NCBI RefSeq assembly: GCF_030817075.1
Contig: NZ_JAUSYU010000001.1
Span: 3,782,001-3,846,000, forward strand
Direction of reading: 5' to 3'
From: Arthrobacter sp. V1I9
Lineage (GTDB): Bacteria > Actinomycetota > Actinomycetes > Actinomycetales > Micrococcaceae
Length of the DNA: 64,000 bases
In this document: positions 43,500 through 53,824 of the stretch, one piece after another
How positions within the stretch are numbered: position 1 is the stretch's first letter
Layout of the letters: every line of letters begins with the position of its first letter
Translations under genes and position numbers: made by a program
The notes under the pieces: model-generated
Told to the model about the DNA's origin: nothing
Database searches by the model: none
Seen by the model: only the letters and a program-made list of their open reading frames with translations

Positions 43500-44450
43500 T
43501 CAGTCAGTCCCCAGTTCCGCCAGGGGACGCTCCGGCGGTCCATTAGCGTCGCCTGTACCTTTGTCCCGTCCCCGCCACGCTGCCCTTCCGGGCTTCTGCC
43601 CGAGGACGACGACGGCGAGTCCCACCAGGATGAGCGCCAGCCCGGCGTACGTGCCGGCAGGGAGCACCTCGTCCAGGAACAGGGCTGCGAGCAGGGCCGC
43701 GCCGGGGATCTCCAGAAGGATGATCATCGATACCAGGAGCGGACTCCAGGTGGCCAGCAGATGGTTGAAGGCAGTGTGCCCAATAAGCTGTGCGCAGACG
43801 GTGATGGCTGCGATGCCGAGCCAACCGGCGGCTTCGAACCCCACCAGCGGCTGGCCGCCAAGCAGGGCCAGAACGGCCACCAGCGCGGCACACATCCCGT
43901 AGCACAGCGTGGTGTAGGTTCCCGTGGTCATGCTTTGGCGGGCCTTGCCGCCTGCAAGCGTGTAGAGTCCGGCCAAGGCGCCGCCGGCCACCGCCAGCAG
44001 GTCTCCCGTCAGTGCTTCAGGAGAAGATCCCATGTCGAAGCCCGTGATGGCCACGACGCCGCCAAACGCGATGCCCAGCCCGGCCAGCACCTGCCAGCGG
44101 TGCCTGGTGCCCCGGAAAAGCTGGAAGACCGCGATCCATGCGGACTGGAGGCAGACCAGGGCTGTGGCTGCGGCAACGGACGTCAGCTGCAGGGAAGTGA
44201 TGAAGCAGGCAAAGTGCAGGGCCAGTGCGACGGCGGCCAGCACGGACCAGCGGAACTCCGCCTTCGTAACCCTCCCGAACTGGGCCGGCTCCCGAACGAG
44301 GGTAGGGGTGGCCATGACGGCGGCACCGATGGCATTCCGCCAGAAGGCTATGGCCAGCGCACTGACACTGGTAGCTCCAAGCGTGGCAGCTATCAAGGGG
44401 CCGGAGGAGGCAACGCCCAGCACGCCCAGGGCCGCGAAAAACAAGTTCAC
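43500..44450 (-). CDS. EamA-type (drug/metabolite transporter) permease
   Basis: 316 residues with about ten membrane segments in two EamA repeats. The first repeat includes ALAIAFWRNAIGAAVMA and ALHFACFITSLQLTSVAAATAL; the second includes YTLAGGKARQSM, FNHLLATWSPLLVSMIILLEIPGAALLAALFLDEVL and a closing YAGLALILVGLAVVVL. The C-terminus is a charged cytoplasmic tail. Members export amino acids or other metabolites; the substrate is not determinable. The gene converges on the glycosyltransferase. Confidence 0.88.
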   Translation of the reverse strand: MNLFFAALGVLGVASSGPLIAATLGATSVSALAIAFWRNAIGAAVMATPTLVREPAQFGRVTKAEFRWSVLAAVALALHFACFITSLQLTSVAAATALVCLQSAWIAVFQLFRGTRHRWQVLAGLGIAFGGVVAITGFDMGSSPEALTGDLLAVAGGALAGLYTLAGGKARQSMTTGTYTTLCYGMCAALVAVLALLGGQPLVGFEAAGWLGIAAITVCAQLIGHTAFNHLLATWSPLLVSMIILLEIPGAALLAALFLDEVLPAGTYAGLALILVGLAVVVLGQKPGRAAWRGRDKGTGDANGPPERPLAELGTD

Positions 44451-44486
44451 TGTCCAACCCTAATGTTGGCTGCTGCGGGGCAAACA

Positions 44487-44523
44487 AAAGTCCCGGCCAG
44501 CGTTGGACGCTAACCGGGACTTT
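44487..44523 (-). terminator. Terminator after tRNA-Ala
   Basis: Composite hairpin: outer stem AAAGTCCCGG/CCGGGACTTT and inner stem AGCGT-TGG-ACGCT, followed on the minus strand by further sequence rich in T. It lies 5 bases past the CCA end of tRNA-Ala. Confidence 0.75.
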
Positions 44524-44527
44524 CTTA

Positions 44528-44603
44528 TGGTGGAGGCACGGGGACTCGAACCCCGAACCCCCTGCTTGCAAAGCAGGTGCGCTACCAATTGCGCCATGCC
44601 CCC
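44528..44603 (-). tRNA. tRNA-Ala (anticodon TGC)
   Basis: The minus strand reads GGGGGCATGGCGCAATTGGT at the 5' end. Anticodon stem CCTGC/GCAGG surrounds the loop TTTGCAA, giving anticodon TGC. The T-arm is GGGGTTCGAGTCCCC, and the acceptor closes as TGCCTCC-A with an encoded CCA. The total is 76 bases. Confidence 0.96.
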
Positions 44604-44675
44604 ATAAGAAGCAACCCGTCCATCATACCCTAGAACCACGGGGCTTCTGACCAGCCCCCGGACCAGGTGTCCGGC

Positions 44676-44792
44676 CTAGTCAACCGTATCGGTCGACTTG
44701 CTCCAGACTGTCTTCCGGGCTTCGGATTCCTGTGCCTTGCGGTAGACCAGGACGCCTGCGATGGCAGCTGCCAGTACCAGCAACTTCTTCAC
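44676..44792 (-). CDS. DLW-39 family small protein
   Basis: A 38-residue reading frame: GTG 44792 preceded by GGGGAG, stop TAG at 44676-44678. The sequence begins MKKLLVLAAAIAGVLVYRKAQ and continues ESEARKTVWSKSTDTVD. This is the pattern of the actinobacterial DLW-39 family: Met-Lys-Lys, a short membrane helix, then a charged E-rich end near W. These proteins of about 39 residues typically lie between tRNA genes and gyrA, as here. Function unknown. Confidence 0.85.
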   Translation of the reverse strand: MKKLLVLAAAIAGVLVYRKAQESEARKTVWSKSTDTVD

Positions 44793-44860
44793 ATGCTCCC
44801 CATTCCGGTCCGGCCGCAGTGATGCGAACCGAACCTCCACTTGAACCTGCACAGGTTCCG

Positions 44861-44934
44861 TGGGCGTACCAGGACTTGAACCTGGGACCTCTTCGTTATC
44901 AGCGAAGCGCTCTAACCGCCTGAGCTATACGCCC
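44861..44934 (-). tRNA. tRNA-Ile (anticodon GAT)
   Basis: The minus strand begins GGGCGTATAGCTCAGGCGGT. The anticodon stem CTTCG/CGAAG carries the loop CTGATAA, giving anticodon GAT. The T-arm is CCAGGTTCAAGTCCTGG, and the acceptor ends TACGCCC-A. CCA is not encoded. It lies upstream of tRNA-Ala and downstream of gyrA, as in many actinobacteria. Confidence 0.96.
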
Positions 44935-45030
44935 CGATACCTCATCGGGCCGAGACATGACTTTACAGCACATCCCGGCCCGATCTCAAATCGGGCGTCT
45001 CCACCGGCGATTAGCCGGTGAAAACAGGAC

Positions 45031-45747
45031 CTAGTCGTCCGTGAGGGTAACGCCGATGCCGCCCACCAAGGTGGCAGCGATGTTGTAGAGCACGGCAGAG
45101 AGCATGGAGAGCGCGGTCAGCAGGACAACGTTCACCACGGCGATGATGGTGGCGAAGGAAGCCACCTGGCCCAGTGAAGCAACCTTCTTCAGCTCGAAGC
45201 CGCCGCCCTCGGAGCCAGCAAGCGTCCCCAGCAGGCTGTCCACCTGGTCAAAGATCCCCGTGAGGTCCAGGACTGTCCATAGAACGATTGCGGCCACCAC
45301 GGTAACGATTCCCAACGCCACCGAGAGCAGGAACGCCATCTTCAGCACGGACCAGGGATCCACCTTGCTGACCAGCAGCCGCGCGCGCCGAACCTTGGCC
45401 TTCGGCGCCGGCTTCACCAGTCCGGGCGTCCCCTGCGCAGGACGCTGGCCCTGTGCGGGGCTTCCCTGCGCCGGCCGCTGACCGGGCTGGCCCTGCACGG
45501 GCCGCTGACCCTGTGCCGGACTTCCAGTGGCCGTGCGCGGGGCCGGCTGGCCCGACGCCGGACGGTCGCTTTGGACAGGCCGCTGGCCGGGAGCCGAGGG
45601 GCGCTGGCCCGGAGCAGCTGCCGGCGCTGCCGGCGCTGCCGGCCGCTGCTGGGGACGAACAGGAGCGTTCACGCGGGGCGCAGCCGAGGGCCGGCTTCCC
45701 TCGGGAACAGAAGTGTTCGGCTTGGGAAATGAGTCCGGATTACTCAC
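45031..45747 (-). CDS. DUF3566 domain membrane protein
   Basis: 238 residues. The N-terminal 110 residues are low-complexity and disordered, dominated by Pro, Ala, Gln, Gly and Arg in repeats such as [18 protein letters not shown]. The C-terminal DUF3566 region starts at [27 protein letters not shown] and has two membrane segments ([20 protein letters not shown] and [33 protein letters not shown]). The mycobacterial homologue (Rv0007) also follows gyrA. Function unknown; an envelope or division role is assumed. The GTG start overlaps the gyrA stop by 8 bases. Confidence 0.9.
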   Translation of the reverse strand: MSNPDSFPKPNTSVPEGSRPSAAPRVNAPVRPQQRPAAPAAPAAAPGQRPSAPGQRPVQSDRPASGQPAPRTATGSPAQGQRPVQGQPGQRPAQGSPAQGQRPAQGTPGLVKPAPKAKVRRARLLVSKVDPWSVLKMAFLLSVALGIVTVVAAIVLWTVLDLTGIFDQVDSLLGTLAGSEGGGFELKKVASLGQVASFATIIAVVNVVLLTALSMLSAVLYNIAATLVGGIGVTLTDD

Positions 45748-48418
45748 TCGTTACCTCCGTGTTGTCTTCGTTCGGCTCAGCGTCGCCCGAGGCGTCCTCT
45801 GACTCTACGGCCGGTGATTCTTCTGCCACTGCTGACTCTGCGGCTTCCTCCGGGGAACCGCCATCTTCAGCCAACGTTACGTCATCCTCAAGCGATTCCT
45901 CGCCCTCGAGTCCGCGTTCGCTGTTCCGTGCCACTTCGATGATCCGGTCGTTTTTGTCCGGCTTGGCGAAGATGACGCCCATGGTGTCGCGACCCTTGGC
46001 GGGGACACCGGCCACGGAGGAACGGACAACCTTGCCGCCCTCCATGACCACCAGCACTTCATCTTCTTCCTGGACGATCAGCGCCCCCACCAGGTCACCG
46101 CGTCCTTCTGCCAGCTTGGCAACCTTGATGCCCAGGCCGCCGCGGCCCTGGAGCCGGTATTCGTCCACCGCAGTGCGTTTGGCGTAACCGCCCTCGGTCA
46201 CGATGAATACGTACGAACCGTCAGTCACCACGTTGGCAGCCAGGAGTTCGTCCTCCTCGCGGAACTTCATGCCAGTAACACCGGAGGTGGCCCGGCCCAT
46301 CGGGCGCAGGGCGTCCTCGGTTGCGGTGAAGCGGATGGACTGGCCCTTGCGGGACACCAGCAGGAGGTCATCGGTTTCCGAAACCAGCTGTGCAGAGACC
46401 AGTTCGTCACCGTCGCGGAGGTTGATGGCGATCACGCCCGCGGAGCGGTTGGTGTCGTAGTCCTCCAGGCGGGTCTTCTTAACCAGTCCCCGCTTGGTGG
46501 CGAGAACAAGGTAAGGCGCCTGCTGGTAGTCCTTCAGGTCCAGGACCTGGGCAATGTGTTCGTCCGGCTGGAAGGCCATGAGGTTGGCCACGTGCTGGCC
46601 CTTGGCGTCACGGCCCGCTTCCATCAGCTCATAGGCCTTGGCGCGGTAAACCCGCCCGAGGTTGGTGAAGAACAGCAGCCAGTGGTGGGTGGTGGTGACA
46701 AAGAAGTGTTCCACCACATCGTCGCCGCGGAGCTGGGCGCCCTTGATGCCCTTGCCGCCGCGCTGCTGGGACCGGTAGTTGTCGCTCCGGGTGCGCTTGA
46801 CGTAGCCGCCGCGGGTGATGGTGACCACCATCTCCTCTTCGGGGATGAGGTCCTCCATGGACATGTCGCCGTCGTAACCCATGAGGATCTTGGTGCGCCG
46901 GTCATCGCCGTGCTTGGCTACGATTTCACCCAGCTCGTTGCTAATGATTTCGCGCTGGCGCTGCTCGGAGGCGAGGATCTCGTTGTACTCGGCGATGAGG
47001 GCTTCAAGCTCTGAATGCCGGTCCTGGATTTTCTGGCGCTCCAAAGCCGCCAGGCGGCGCAGCTGCATGTCCAGGATGGCCCGGGCCTGCAGTTCGTCGA
47101 TGTCCAGCAGTTCCATCAGGCCGTCGCGTGCTGCCTCGGTGGTGTTGGAAGCACGGATGAGGGCAATGACTTCGTCCAGCATGTCCAATGCCTTGAGGAG
47201 TGCCCGCAGGATGTGGGCTTCTTCCTCGGCCTTGCGCAGCCGGTACCGGGTGCGCCGGGCGATGACGTCCATCTGGTGGGTCACCCAGTGCCGGATGAAG
47301 GCGTCAAGGCTCAGCGTCCTCGGGACTCCGTCCACGATGGCCAGCATGTTGGCGGAGAAGTTGCTCTGCAGTTCGGTGTGCTTGTAAAGGTTGTTCAGCA
47401 CTACCTTCGGCACGGCATCGCGCTTCAGGACGATGACCAGGCGCTGACCGGTGCGGCCGGAAGTTTCATCGCGCAGGTCGGCGATGCCCTGGATCTTGCC
47501 GTCCTTCACCAGTTCGGCGATCTTGATGGCCAGGTTGTCCGGGTTCGCCTGGTACGGCAATTCCGTGACCACGAGGCAGGTGCGTCCCTGCAGTTCCTCC
47601 ACGTTCACCACGGCCCGCATGGTGACGGAGCCCCGGCCGGTCCGGTAAGCATCCTCGATGCCCTTGTGGCCCAGAATGGTGGCGCCGGTGGGGAAATCGG
47701 GGCCCTTGACCCGCAGCAGGAGCTCTTCCAGCAGTTCCTCGCGGCTGGCTCCCGGGTTGGCCAGGTACCACTGCACACCGTCCGCTACCTCGCGGAGGTT
47801 GTGCGGCGGAATGTTGGTGGCCATGCCGACGGCGATGCCCGAGGATCCGTTGACCAGCAGGTTGGGGAACCGGGCCGGCAGGATGGTGGGTTCCTGGTTC
47901 TTGCCGTCGTAGTTGTCCTGGAAATCGACTGTTTCCTCGTCGATGTCCCGAACCATTTCCATGGCCAGCGGCGCCATCTTCGTCTCGGTGTAACGGGGTG
48001 CAGCAGCACCATCGTTGCCCGGGGAGCCGAAGTTGCCCTGGCCGAGGGCCAGCGGGTAGCGCATGGTCCAGTCCTGGATCAGGCGGACCAGCGCGTCGTA
48101 GATCGCGGTGTCGCCATGGGGGTGGTACTGGCCCATGACCTCGCCCACCACACGGGCGCACTTGTTGAAGGAGCGCTCCGGACGGTAGCCGCCGTCGAAC
48201 ATGGCGTACAACACGCGGCGGTGGACCGGCTTAAGGCCGTCCCGGACGTCAGGGAGGGCGCGGCCCACAATAACGGCCATGGCGTAGTCCAGGTAGGACC
48301 GCTGCATTTCCGTCTGCAGGTCCACCTGCTCCACGCGGTCCACCAGCACGTCGCCTTCAAGAACGGTGTCCGGGTTTCCGGCCTCGGGGACCGGATTTCC
48401 GGGTGTTTCGTCACTCAT
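45740..48418 (-). CDS. gyrA: DNA gyrase subunit A
   Basis: 892 residues. This subunit breaks and rejoins DNA during negative supercoiling. The winged-helix catalytic region has [15 protein letters not shown] (quinolone-resistance region, with Thr at the position of E. coli Ser83) and [13 protein letters not shown] carrying the active-site Tyr. The C-terminal beta-pinwheel contains the GyrA-box [10 protein letters not shown], the mark that separates gyrase from topoisomerase IV. A long acidic C-terminal tail (about 50 residues rich in E, S, D) follows. The gene is 55 bases downstream of gyrB. Confidence 0.97.
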   Translation of the reverse strand: MSDETPGNPVPEAGNPDTVLEGDVLVDRVEQVDLQTEMQRSYLDYAMAVIVGRALPDVRDGLKPVHRRVLYAMFDGGYRPERSFNKCARVVGEVMGQYHPHGDTAIYDALVRLIQDWTMRYPLALGQGNFGSPGNDGAAAPRYTETKMAPLAMEMVRDIDEETVDFQDNYDGKNQEPTILPARFPNLLVNGSSGIAVGMATNIPPHNLREVADGVQWYLANPGASREELLEELLLRVKGPDFPTGATILGHKGIEDAYRTGRGSVTMRAVVNVEELQGRTCLVVTELPYQANPDNLAIKIAELVKDGKIQGIADLRDETSGRTGQRLVIVLKRDAVPKVVLNNLYKHTELQSNFSANMLAIVDGVPRTLSLDAFIRHWVTHQMDVIARRTRYRLRKAEEEAHILRALLKALDMLDEVIALIRASNTTEAARDGLMELLDIDELQARAILDMQLRRLAALERQKIQDRHSELEALIAEYNEILASEQRQREIISNELGEIVAKHGDDRRTKILMGYDGDMSMEDLIPEEEMVVTITRGGYVKRTRSDNYRSQQRGGKGIKGAQLRGDDVVEHFFVTTTHHWLLFFTNLGRVYRAKAYELMEAGRDAKGQHVANLMAFQPDEHIAQVLDLKDYQQAPYLVLATKRGLVKKTRLEDYDTNRSAGVIAINLRDGDELVSAQLVSETDDLLLVSRKGQSIRFTATEDALRPMGRATSGVTGMKFREEDELLAANVVTDGSYVFIVTEGGYAKRTAVDEYRLQGRGGLGIKVAKLAEGRGDLVGALIVQEEDEVLVVMEGGKVVRSSVAGVPAKGRDTMGVIFAKPDKNDRIIEVARNSERGLEGEESLEDDVTLAEDGGSPEEAAESAVAEESPAVESEDASGDAEPNEDNTEVTSE

Positions 48419-48473
48419 TTTCTATTTCCGTTTCAGGTATATGTCAGTTCTGGAATATGCGAAGGGAGTGCCC

Positions 48474-50564
48474 TTAGATATCCAGGAACCTGACGTCCTT
48501 GGCGTTCTGCTGGATGAAATTGCGGCGTGATTCCACGTCCTCGCCCATCAGGACGGAGAAAATCTGGTCCGCGGCGAGGGCGTCATCCATGGTGACCTGC
48601 AGCAGCGTGCGGTGGTCCGGATCCATGGTGGTGTCCCACAGTTCCGTGTAGTCCATCTCACCGAGACCCTTGTAACGCTGGATGCCGTTGTCCTTGGGGA
48701 TGCGGCGCCCGGCTGCCTGGCCGGCAACCAGCTTCGCGTCGCGCTCCCTGTCGCTGTAGACGTAGTCGTGGGCGGCATTGGACCACTTGATGCGGTAAAG
48801 CGGCGGCTGGGCGAGGTAGACGTAGCCGTTCTCGATCAACGGACGCATGTAGCGGAACAGCAGTGTCATCAGGAGGGTGGTGATGTGCTGGCCGTCCACA
48901 TCGGCGTCTGCCATCAGCACGATCTTGTGGTACCGCAGCTTGGCGAGGTCAAAGTCCTCACCGATACCGGTTCCGAACGCCGTGATCATGGACTGGACCT
49001 CTGCGTTGCCCAGTGCCTTGTCCAGGCGGGCACGCTCCACGTTGAGAATTTTGCCGCGCAGCGGAAGGATGGCCTGAGTCTCAGGGTTCCGGCCGCGCTT
49101 GGCGGAGCCACCTGCCGAGTCACCCTCCACGATGTAGACCTCGCACTTCTCCGGATCCTTGGAGGAGCAGTCGGACAGCTTGCCCGGCATGCCGAAGGAT
49201 TCCAGCGGGCTCTTGCGGCGCGCGTTGTCACGGGCCTTGCGGGCCGCCATACGTGCTTGGGCAGCGGAAATCGCCTTGCGGATCACGTCCCTGGCAGGGC
49301 CGGGGTTGCGTTCCAGCCAGTCACCGAGCCCGTCAGTGACAACGCGCTGCACGAAGCCCTTGACCTCGGAGTTGCCCAGCTTGGTTTTGGTCTGGCCCTC
49401 GAACTGGGGCTCAGCAAGCTTGACGGAAATGACGGCGGTGAGGCCCTCACGGATATCGTCACCGGTGAGGTTGTCGTCCTTTTCCTTGATGATTCCCTTT
49501 TCGCGCGCGTAGCGGTTGATCAGGGAGGTCATGGCAGCGCGGAAACCCTCTTCGTGCGTACCGCCCTCATGAGTATTGATGGTGTTGGCGTAGGTGTGGA
49601 CGCTTTCGGAGTAGGCGTTGGTCCACTGCATCGCCATTTCCAGGGCAATCCGGCGTTCTTTGTCCTCGGTCTCGAAGGCAATGACGTCCTCGTGGACAAC
49701 TTCCACCTTCTTGCCGGAGTTCAGGTGTTTGACGTAGTCCAGCAGGCCTTCGTTGTATTGGTAGACCACCGTGCGGTGCTCTGCGCTGACTTCGCCCTCG
49801 GTGACTACACCGTCGAGGTCCAGGTCAGCGTCCGCTTCGCTGTCGCTGGCCGAGGTGCGTTCGTCGGTCAGGGTGATGCGCAATCCCTTGTTGAGGAATG
49901 CCATCTGCTGGAAGCGTGCGCGCAACGTCTCGAAATCGAACTCGGTGCTCTCGAAGATCTCGGCGTCCGGGTAAAAGGTCTGGGTGGTTCCGGTGCGGTC
50001 GGTTTCCTCACCCTTGACCAGGCTGCCCTGGGGCTTGCCGCCGTCGGCAAAGGACATCCGCCAGACGTGGCCCTGACGGCGGACCTCGGTGTCCACTCTG
50101 CTGGAGAGAGCATTAACAACGGAGATACCCACGCCGTGCAGGCCGCCGGATACGGCATAACCGCCGCCGCCGAACTTGCCGCCGGCGTGCAGGATGGTCA
50201 TAACAACTTCGACGGTGGGTTTGTGCTCCGTGGGGTGCATGTCAACGGGAATACCGCGGCCGTCGTCCACAACCTTCACACCGCCGTCGGCCTGAAGCAC
50301 TACCTCGATGTGTGTGCAGTAGCCGGCCAGGGCTTCATCCACAGAGTTGTCCACCACTTCGTATACCAAGTGATGGAGTCCGCGTGGTCCGGTGGAACCG
50401 ATGTACATGCCCGGACGCTTCCGCACTGCCTCCAGGCCTTCAAGGACAGTGATGTCGCTGGCGCCGTACTCGCGTGGAGTGGGAGCTTCCGCAGGGGTGT
50501 CGGGCGTGCGGGCATCCTCGACTGCGGGTTCAACTGCCAGGATGTCTGTATTGTCGTTAGCCAC
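48474..50564 (-). CDS. gyrB: DNA gyrase subunit B
   Basis: 696 residues from GTG 50564 ([12 protein letters not shown]), preceded by AGAGGAG; the open frame to 50651 lacks support. The GHKL ATPase has [42 protein letters not shown] and the transducer lysine segment QTKTKLGN. The TOPRIM domain has [17 protein letters not shown] and [12 protein letters not shown]. The C-terminal GyrB tail has [14 protein letters not shown] and ends with VRFLDI. It supplies the ATP-driven part of gyrase. An insertion of ThuA-type genes separates it from the DUF721 gene. Confidence 0.97.
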   Translation of the reverse strand: MANDNTDILAVEPAVEDARTPDTPAEAPTPREYGASDITVLEGLEAVRKRPGMYIGSTGPRGLHHLVYEVVDNSVDEALAGYCTHIEVVLQADGGVKVVDDGRGIPVDMHPTEHKPTVEVVMTILHAGGKFGGGGYAVSGGLHGVGISVVNALSSRVDTEVRRQGHVWRMSFADGGKPQGSLVKGEETDRTGTTQTFYPDAEIFESTEFDFETLRARFQQMAFLNKGLRITLTDERTSASDSEADADLDLDGVVTEGEVSAEHRTVVYQYNEGLLDYVKHLNSGKKVEVVHEDVIAFETEDKERRIALEMAMQWTNAYSESVHTYANTINTHEGGTHEEGFRAAMTSLINRYAREKGIIKEKDDNLTGDDIREGLTAVISVKLAEPQFEGQTKTKLGNSEVKGFVQRVVTDGLGDWLERNPGPARDVIRKAISAAQARMAARKARDNARRKSPLESFGMPGKLSDCSSKDPEKCEVYIVEGDSAGGSAKRGRNPETQAILPLRGKILNVERARLDKALGNAEVQSMITAFGTGIGEDFDLAKLRYHKIVLMADADVDGQHITTLLMTLLFRYMRPLIENGYVYLAQPPLYRIKWSNAAHDYVYSDRERDAKLVAGQAAGRRIPKDNGIQRYKGLGEMDYTELWDTTMDPDHRTLLQVTMDDALAADQIFSVLMGEDVESRRNFIQQNAKDVRFLDI

Positions 50565-51254
50565 AGGCGCTGTCGACTCCTCTGTTCTCGATGATGGCCG
50601 ACCGATTCTTTCCCCGGTTCCACCAGGACTGTCATCTGCCGGCAGGCACAAACTTATAGCGCCGGTTATTAGCTGATGGTGGAGCCCGATGCCCGCGTGC
50701 TGGAAGCCTGCGGAAAACGGACTCAGTCAACGTTTCACCCGCGCCCAGTTATCTACAACGATTCTACCGCGGGACGGGCAGTATCTCCGCATTCCAGGGG
50801 TGTGGATGGCGGCTGATGTGCCTGTTGCAAGCCGTAGATCCGGCCCTGGGGGCCCCAACGGTCCCGCCTCTGGGTTCCTATACGCCCTCCTGCTCCTGCA
50901 CGGCCCTGTACGCCGTAACTGCCGGTTCGGACTCGCGTGCAAAGGAACGTCAGCACTGCACCGTCGGTATCGGCGTTGGAGAACGGGCATGGGCCTCACT
51001 TATGTCGAAAAATGCGCATTACTGAAGGAATTCCGGCAGGGAAAAGGCGAAACTCAGCGCGCTTACGAAACAAGGCGAAAGAAGTCCTCGTCCAAAAAGC
51101 TAGAAACCGCCGGAGTTCCGGTGTTTACTGATCAAGAGTTGTCGAACCGAACTTCTTAGGGCTCGATGCCGTGGGGTACGAAGGTCAATAACTCTCAACC
51201 TTGTGCCCAACTGGCGTTTGTCCGATCTGGGAATACTGAAACAAGAGGAGCGCA
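50565..51254. other. Long intergenic region upstream of gyrB
   Basis: About 690 bases between divergent gyrB and the ThuA gene. It should hold the gyrB promoter. I find one possible small reading frame (listed separately) and no IS ends, repeats or RNA genes that I can support. Confidence 0.5.
50989..51159 (+). CDS. Possible small hypothetical protein
   Basis: 56 residues from an ATG preceded by TTGGAGAACGGGC. It reads MGLTYVEKCALLKEFRQGK, then a Lys/Arg/Ser-rich stretch, and ends VFTDQELSNRTS. It is basic, hydrophilic and unrelated to any family I recognise. The ribosome binding site is good, but there is no other support; a chance frame is equally possible. Confidence 0.3.
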   Translation: MGLTYVEKCALLKEFRQGKGETQRAYETRRKKSSSKKLETAGVPVFTDQELSNRTS

Positions 51255-52397
51255 ATGAAGCGATACATCCGTAAGGCAGTCCTCGGCGTACTTGGAACAG
51301 CGCTCGTCGTTCCTGCCCTGGTGGTAACTCCAGCCCAAGCCGGGCCCGTTCCGGGGCAGGCCGAGGTGGTGGAAAACTATGACGTACTCGTCGTTGGGAA
51401 GACGACCGGCTTTCGTCACAGCAGCATTGATGAGGCGACGACGGCGATCATTGCCCTCGGCGAGGCAAACGGTTTCAGCGTTGATGTCTGGGACCCCCCG
51501 ACGTCATCGCGGAATCAGGGCCAGCCCGACCGGACGCTGCCCAGCACGCCATTTACCAGTGCCTCCGACCTTGGCAAGTACGAAACCATCGTCTTCGTTT
51601 CCACTGTCGACGGCACCAATAACCTCGATCCTGCAAAGCCGACGTTGCTCGATGCGGGAGAACTTACGGCTTTCCAAGGCTACATCCGGGCAGGCGGTGG
51701 GTTCGCCGGCGTCCATGCAGCAACTGACTCAATGCACACAGTTCCCTGGTACAGCCAGCTGACCGGAGGCGGGGCACGGTTTGTCAGCCATCCTGAGCAG
51801 CAGAATGCTGTCCAGGTGGTTGAAGACGGCACCCATCCTTCGACAGAGCACCTGTCAGGGACCTGGACGCGCTTTGACGAGTGGTACAACTTCACGCAAA
51901 GCCCCCGCAACAGCGTTCGTGTCCTCACAAACCTTGACGAAACCACGTACAACGCGCGCGGCAACGCTATGGGTTCCGACCATCCCCTCTCCTGGTGCCA
52001 AAATTTTGAGTCCTCCCGCTCGTGGTACACCGGCGGAGGACATACGGAAGCATCGTACGTCGAGCCTGCTTTTCTTAAGCACCTGCTGGGAGGCATTACA
52101 TGGTCAGCCGGTGCGGTAAGCGGTGGCGGTGACTGCGTGACTTGGGCCGAGGTTGGATCAACGACAGGGGACCTACTCGCTGAAGGAAAGATCTCATCGA
52201 AGGCCGCCACCCAGCTGACCAAACAGCTGGACAAGGCCCAGGACCTTGCCGAAGCCGGCCTGCATGCCGATTCTGCGGACAAACTCAACGCAGCTGCTGC
52301 CCAGGTCCGGGCGCACATCGACAGTGATTCCGAAGCTTACGACCTGTTGCTCGGAAAGGTACGTGACCTGCAAACCTGGCAGCTCGGACTGGAGTAA
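51255..52397 (+). CDS. Secreted ThuA-domain protein with C-terminal helical (FIMAH-like) domain
   Basis: 380 residues. A Sec signal peptide ends at VVTPAQA (cleavage near residue 29). The ThuA-like glutamine-amidotransferase fold (about residues 40-290) shows VLVVGKTTGFRHSSIDEAT, AFQGYIRAGGGFAGVHAATDSMHTVPWYSQLTGG, HPSTEHLSGTWTRFDEWYNF, PLSWCQNF and WYTGGGHTEASYVEPAFLKHLLGGI. Related proteins act on trehalose, oligosaccharides or 3-keto-glycosides. The last 75 residues form charged helices (LLAEGKISSKAATQLTKQLD) like the FIMAH domain of actinobacterial secreted enzymes. The ATG follows GAGGAGCGCA. The hydrolase role is inferred. Confidence 0.85.
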   Translation: MKRYIRKAVLGVLGTALVVPALVVTPAQAGPVPGQAEVVENYDVLVVGKTTGFRHSSIDEATTAIIALGEANGFSVDVWDPPTSSRNQGQPDRTLPSTPFTSASDLGKYETIVFVSTVDGTNNLDPAKPTLLDAGELTAFQGYIRAGGGFAGVHAATDSMHTVPWYSQLTGGGARFVSHPEQQNAVQVVEDGTHPSTEHLSGTWTRFDEWYNFTQSPRNSVRVLTNLDETTYNARGNAMGSDHPLSWCQNFESSRSWYTGGGHTEASYVEPAFLKHLLGGITWSAGAVSGGGDCVTWAEVGSTTGDLLAEGKISSKAATQLTKQLDKAQDLAEAGLHADSADKLNAAAAQVRAHIDSDSEAYDLLLGKVRDLQTWQLGLE

Positions 52398-52400
52398 ACG

Positions 52401-52451
52401 TGGTGTCTGGCGCATCGGCGGCTGGAGTATCCGCCAGTGCGCCAGACACCA
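52401..52451 (+). terminator. Terminator after the ThuA gene
   Basis: A 14-base perfect outer stem (TGGTGTCTGGCGCA and complement) plus an inner stem GGCGG/CCGCC, starting 4 bases after the ThuA stop codon. Confidence 0.75.
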
Positions 52452-52546
52452 TCAGCCCGAAGTCCGGAAATGCTCAATTCACTCCGCATCGTCAGCAAGC
52501 GGAGGAACAAAACGACCTGCTTGGTCTCCGAAGGTAGTCGATCCTC

Positions 52547-53221
52547 TTGAACCGTTCTTCGCGCCCCTCCCGCAGAACATACATTTTTGCCCTGGCGGCC
52601 GTCACTGCCGTCCTCGTACCCGTGACCATTACATTCAGCGAAGGGCGCGCCGGGGACGTCGGCAATGCCCAAGAGGCCAGTTCAATCGAGGCGGTTGCTG
52701 AAAAACTCGCCGCTGGCCAGGCCACCGAAAGAGCTGAGCTGAACGCGCATTTGAGTTCTGCTGCCGACGTGGCACAGGGGCATTTGGCACGGGTCCTGCA
52801 GGACCTCGCCCTCGCTGTACCGGTGGACCCAACCATCAGTTCAACTCCAGCCAGCGCCGGTGATGTGGACAAGTGGAATCGGAACTTGGCATCTGCGGCG
52901 TCTGCACTGGAAGCCGTCAAAGACGGCACAAGTGAACAGACGGTTACCCGGGAGGCCCTCCTTGGTGCCGCTGAGCTGCTGCAGTCGGCAGCTGCCGGCT
53001 ATGAACATTCATTAACCGCGCCTGCTGACCAGCGTGATGCACTTGCTGTAACTGTAGGGAAGCGACGCGAGGCGGCGGTGCGCCTGTGGCAGGCCGGAGC
53101 GGGACAACTGGATACGCTCACTGTTAAGTCAGGCGGAGCACACGTGCACGTGTTCCTGGCTCTAAATGGTGACCCCGAGGCCGTCCCGGAGGAGTTCCAG
53201 GAGCCAGAGACCCAGCACTAA
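52547..53221 (+). CDS. Exported protein of unknown function
   Basis: 224 residues from TTG 52547 (GAAGG 12 bases upstream; no better in-frame start). A signal peptide or anchor is present (RRTYIFALAAVTAVLVPVTITFSEG). The mature part is Ala-rich and helical (VAEKLAAGQATERAELNAHL, ALLGAAELLQSAAAGYEHSL), ending in a segment with GGAHVHVFLALNGDPEAVPEEF. No family is recognised. It follows the secreted ThuA protein after a strong terminator and lies in the same gyrB/DUF721 insertion, so it probably moved with it. Confidence 0.65.
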   Translation: MNRSSRPSRRTYIFALAAVTAVLVPVTITFSEGRAGDVGNAQEASSIEAVAEKLAAGQATERAELNAHLSSAADVAQGHLARVLQDLALAVPVDPTISSTPASAGDVDKWNRNLASAASALEAVKDGTSEQTVTREALLGAAELLQSAAAGYEHSLTAPADQRDALAVTVGKRREAAVRLWQAGAGQLDTLTVKSGGAHVHVFLALNGDPEAVPEEFQEPETQH

Positions 53222-53251
53222 TCTGGCCTGCTTCAGGAGTCCGACGGCGGG

Positions 53252-53824
53252 CTATCCGTAGGTGTCGCGGGGTCCCCGGCCGTTGACGGACCGGCCGCCC
53301 TTGCGCCAGCTGGGCGCGGAGGGCCCAAGGACCTGGATGCTGGTGACCACTCCATCACCCAATTCCACCCGGAATTTCTCCAGCAGGCTCAAGCTGAGGA
53401 GCCGCAGCTGTGTGGCCCAGGCAGTCGAATCGCACCGGACGTGCAACGTAGTGTCGGTGAAGCTCTCCGGCGTGCAGTGGGCCGAGATTTCCGGTCCAAC
53501 CAGGGTGGCCCACTCCGCCATGACGGAACCGACAGCAACCGGTGAGGTCCAGCCGCGTTCAGCCACCAGGCGGCCCACTACTTTTCCGAGGCCGAGGGGA
53601 TCGCGGCCGGTGGCATGGAACTGGCTGAAGCCGCGGGTGTCCCGGATTCCCCGTTTGGCCTTTTGGGATCCGGGTCGCGGTGCGGCCCGGCGGATCTCGC
53701 CCCGCGCTGCGGCAGCCTCCCGCATTCTGTTTAATGCAGCCTGGGGCGCATCGATGCTGTCAGGGACGCGGCTGTCGGATCCGCCAGGTTTTTGGCCACC
53801 TGCCTTTTCCTCGTCCCTACTCAT
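53252..53824 (-). CDS. DUF721 (DciA-like) protein
   Basis: 190 residues. A polar N-terminal part (80 residues, Ala/Arg-rich) is followed by the DUF721 domain: GLGKVVGRLVAERGWTSPVAVG, VMAEWATLVGPEISAHCTPESF and TLHVRCDSTAWATQLRLLS. DUF721 includes DciA, which loads the replicative helicase in bacteria without DnaC/DnaI; the mycobacterial homologue lies between recF and gyrB. The GTG/ATG start overlaps recF by 8 bases, so it is translationally coupled to it. Confidence 0.9.
   Translation of the reverse strand: MSRDEEKAGGQKPGGSDSRVPDSIDAPQAALNRMREAAAARGEIRRAAPRPGSQKAKRGIRDTRGFSQFHATGRDPLGLGKVVGRLVAERGWTSPVAVGSVMAEWATLVGPEISAHCTPESFTDTTLHVRCDSTAWATQLRLLSLSLLEKFRVELGDGVVTSIQVLGPSAPSWRKGGRSVNGRGPRDTYG

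Noticed and set aside
48612..50594. 660-codon plus-strand frame opposite gyrB, and a similar 492-codon frame opposite gyrA (47015-48493)
   Set aside because: They mirror the codon structure of high-GC genes on the other strand; no recognisable domains, and gyrA/gyrB are certain.
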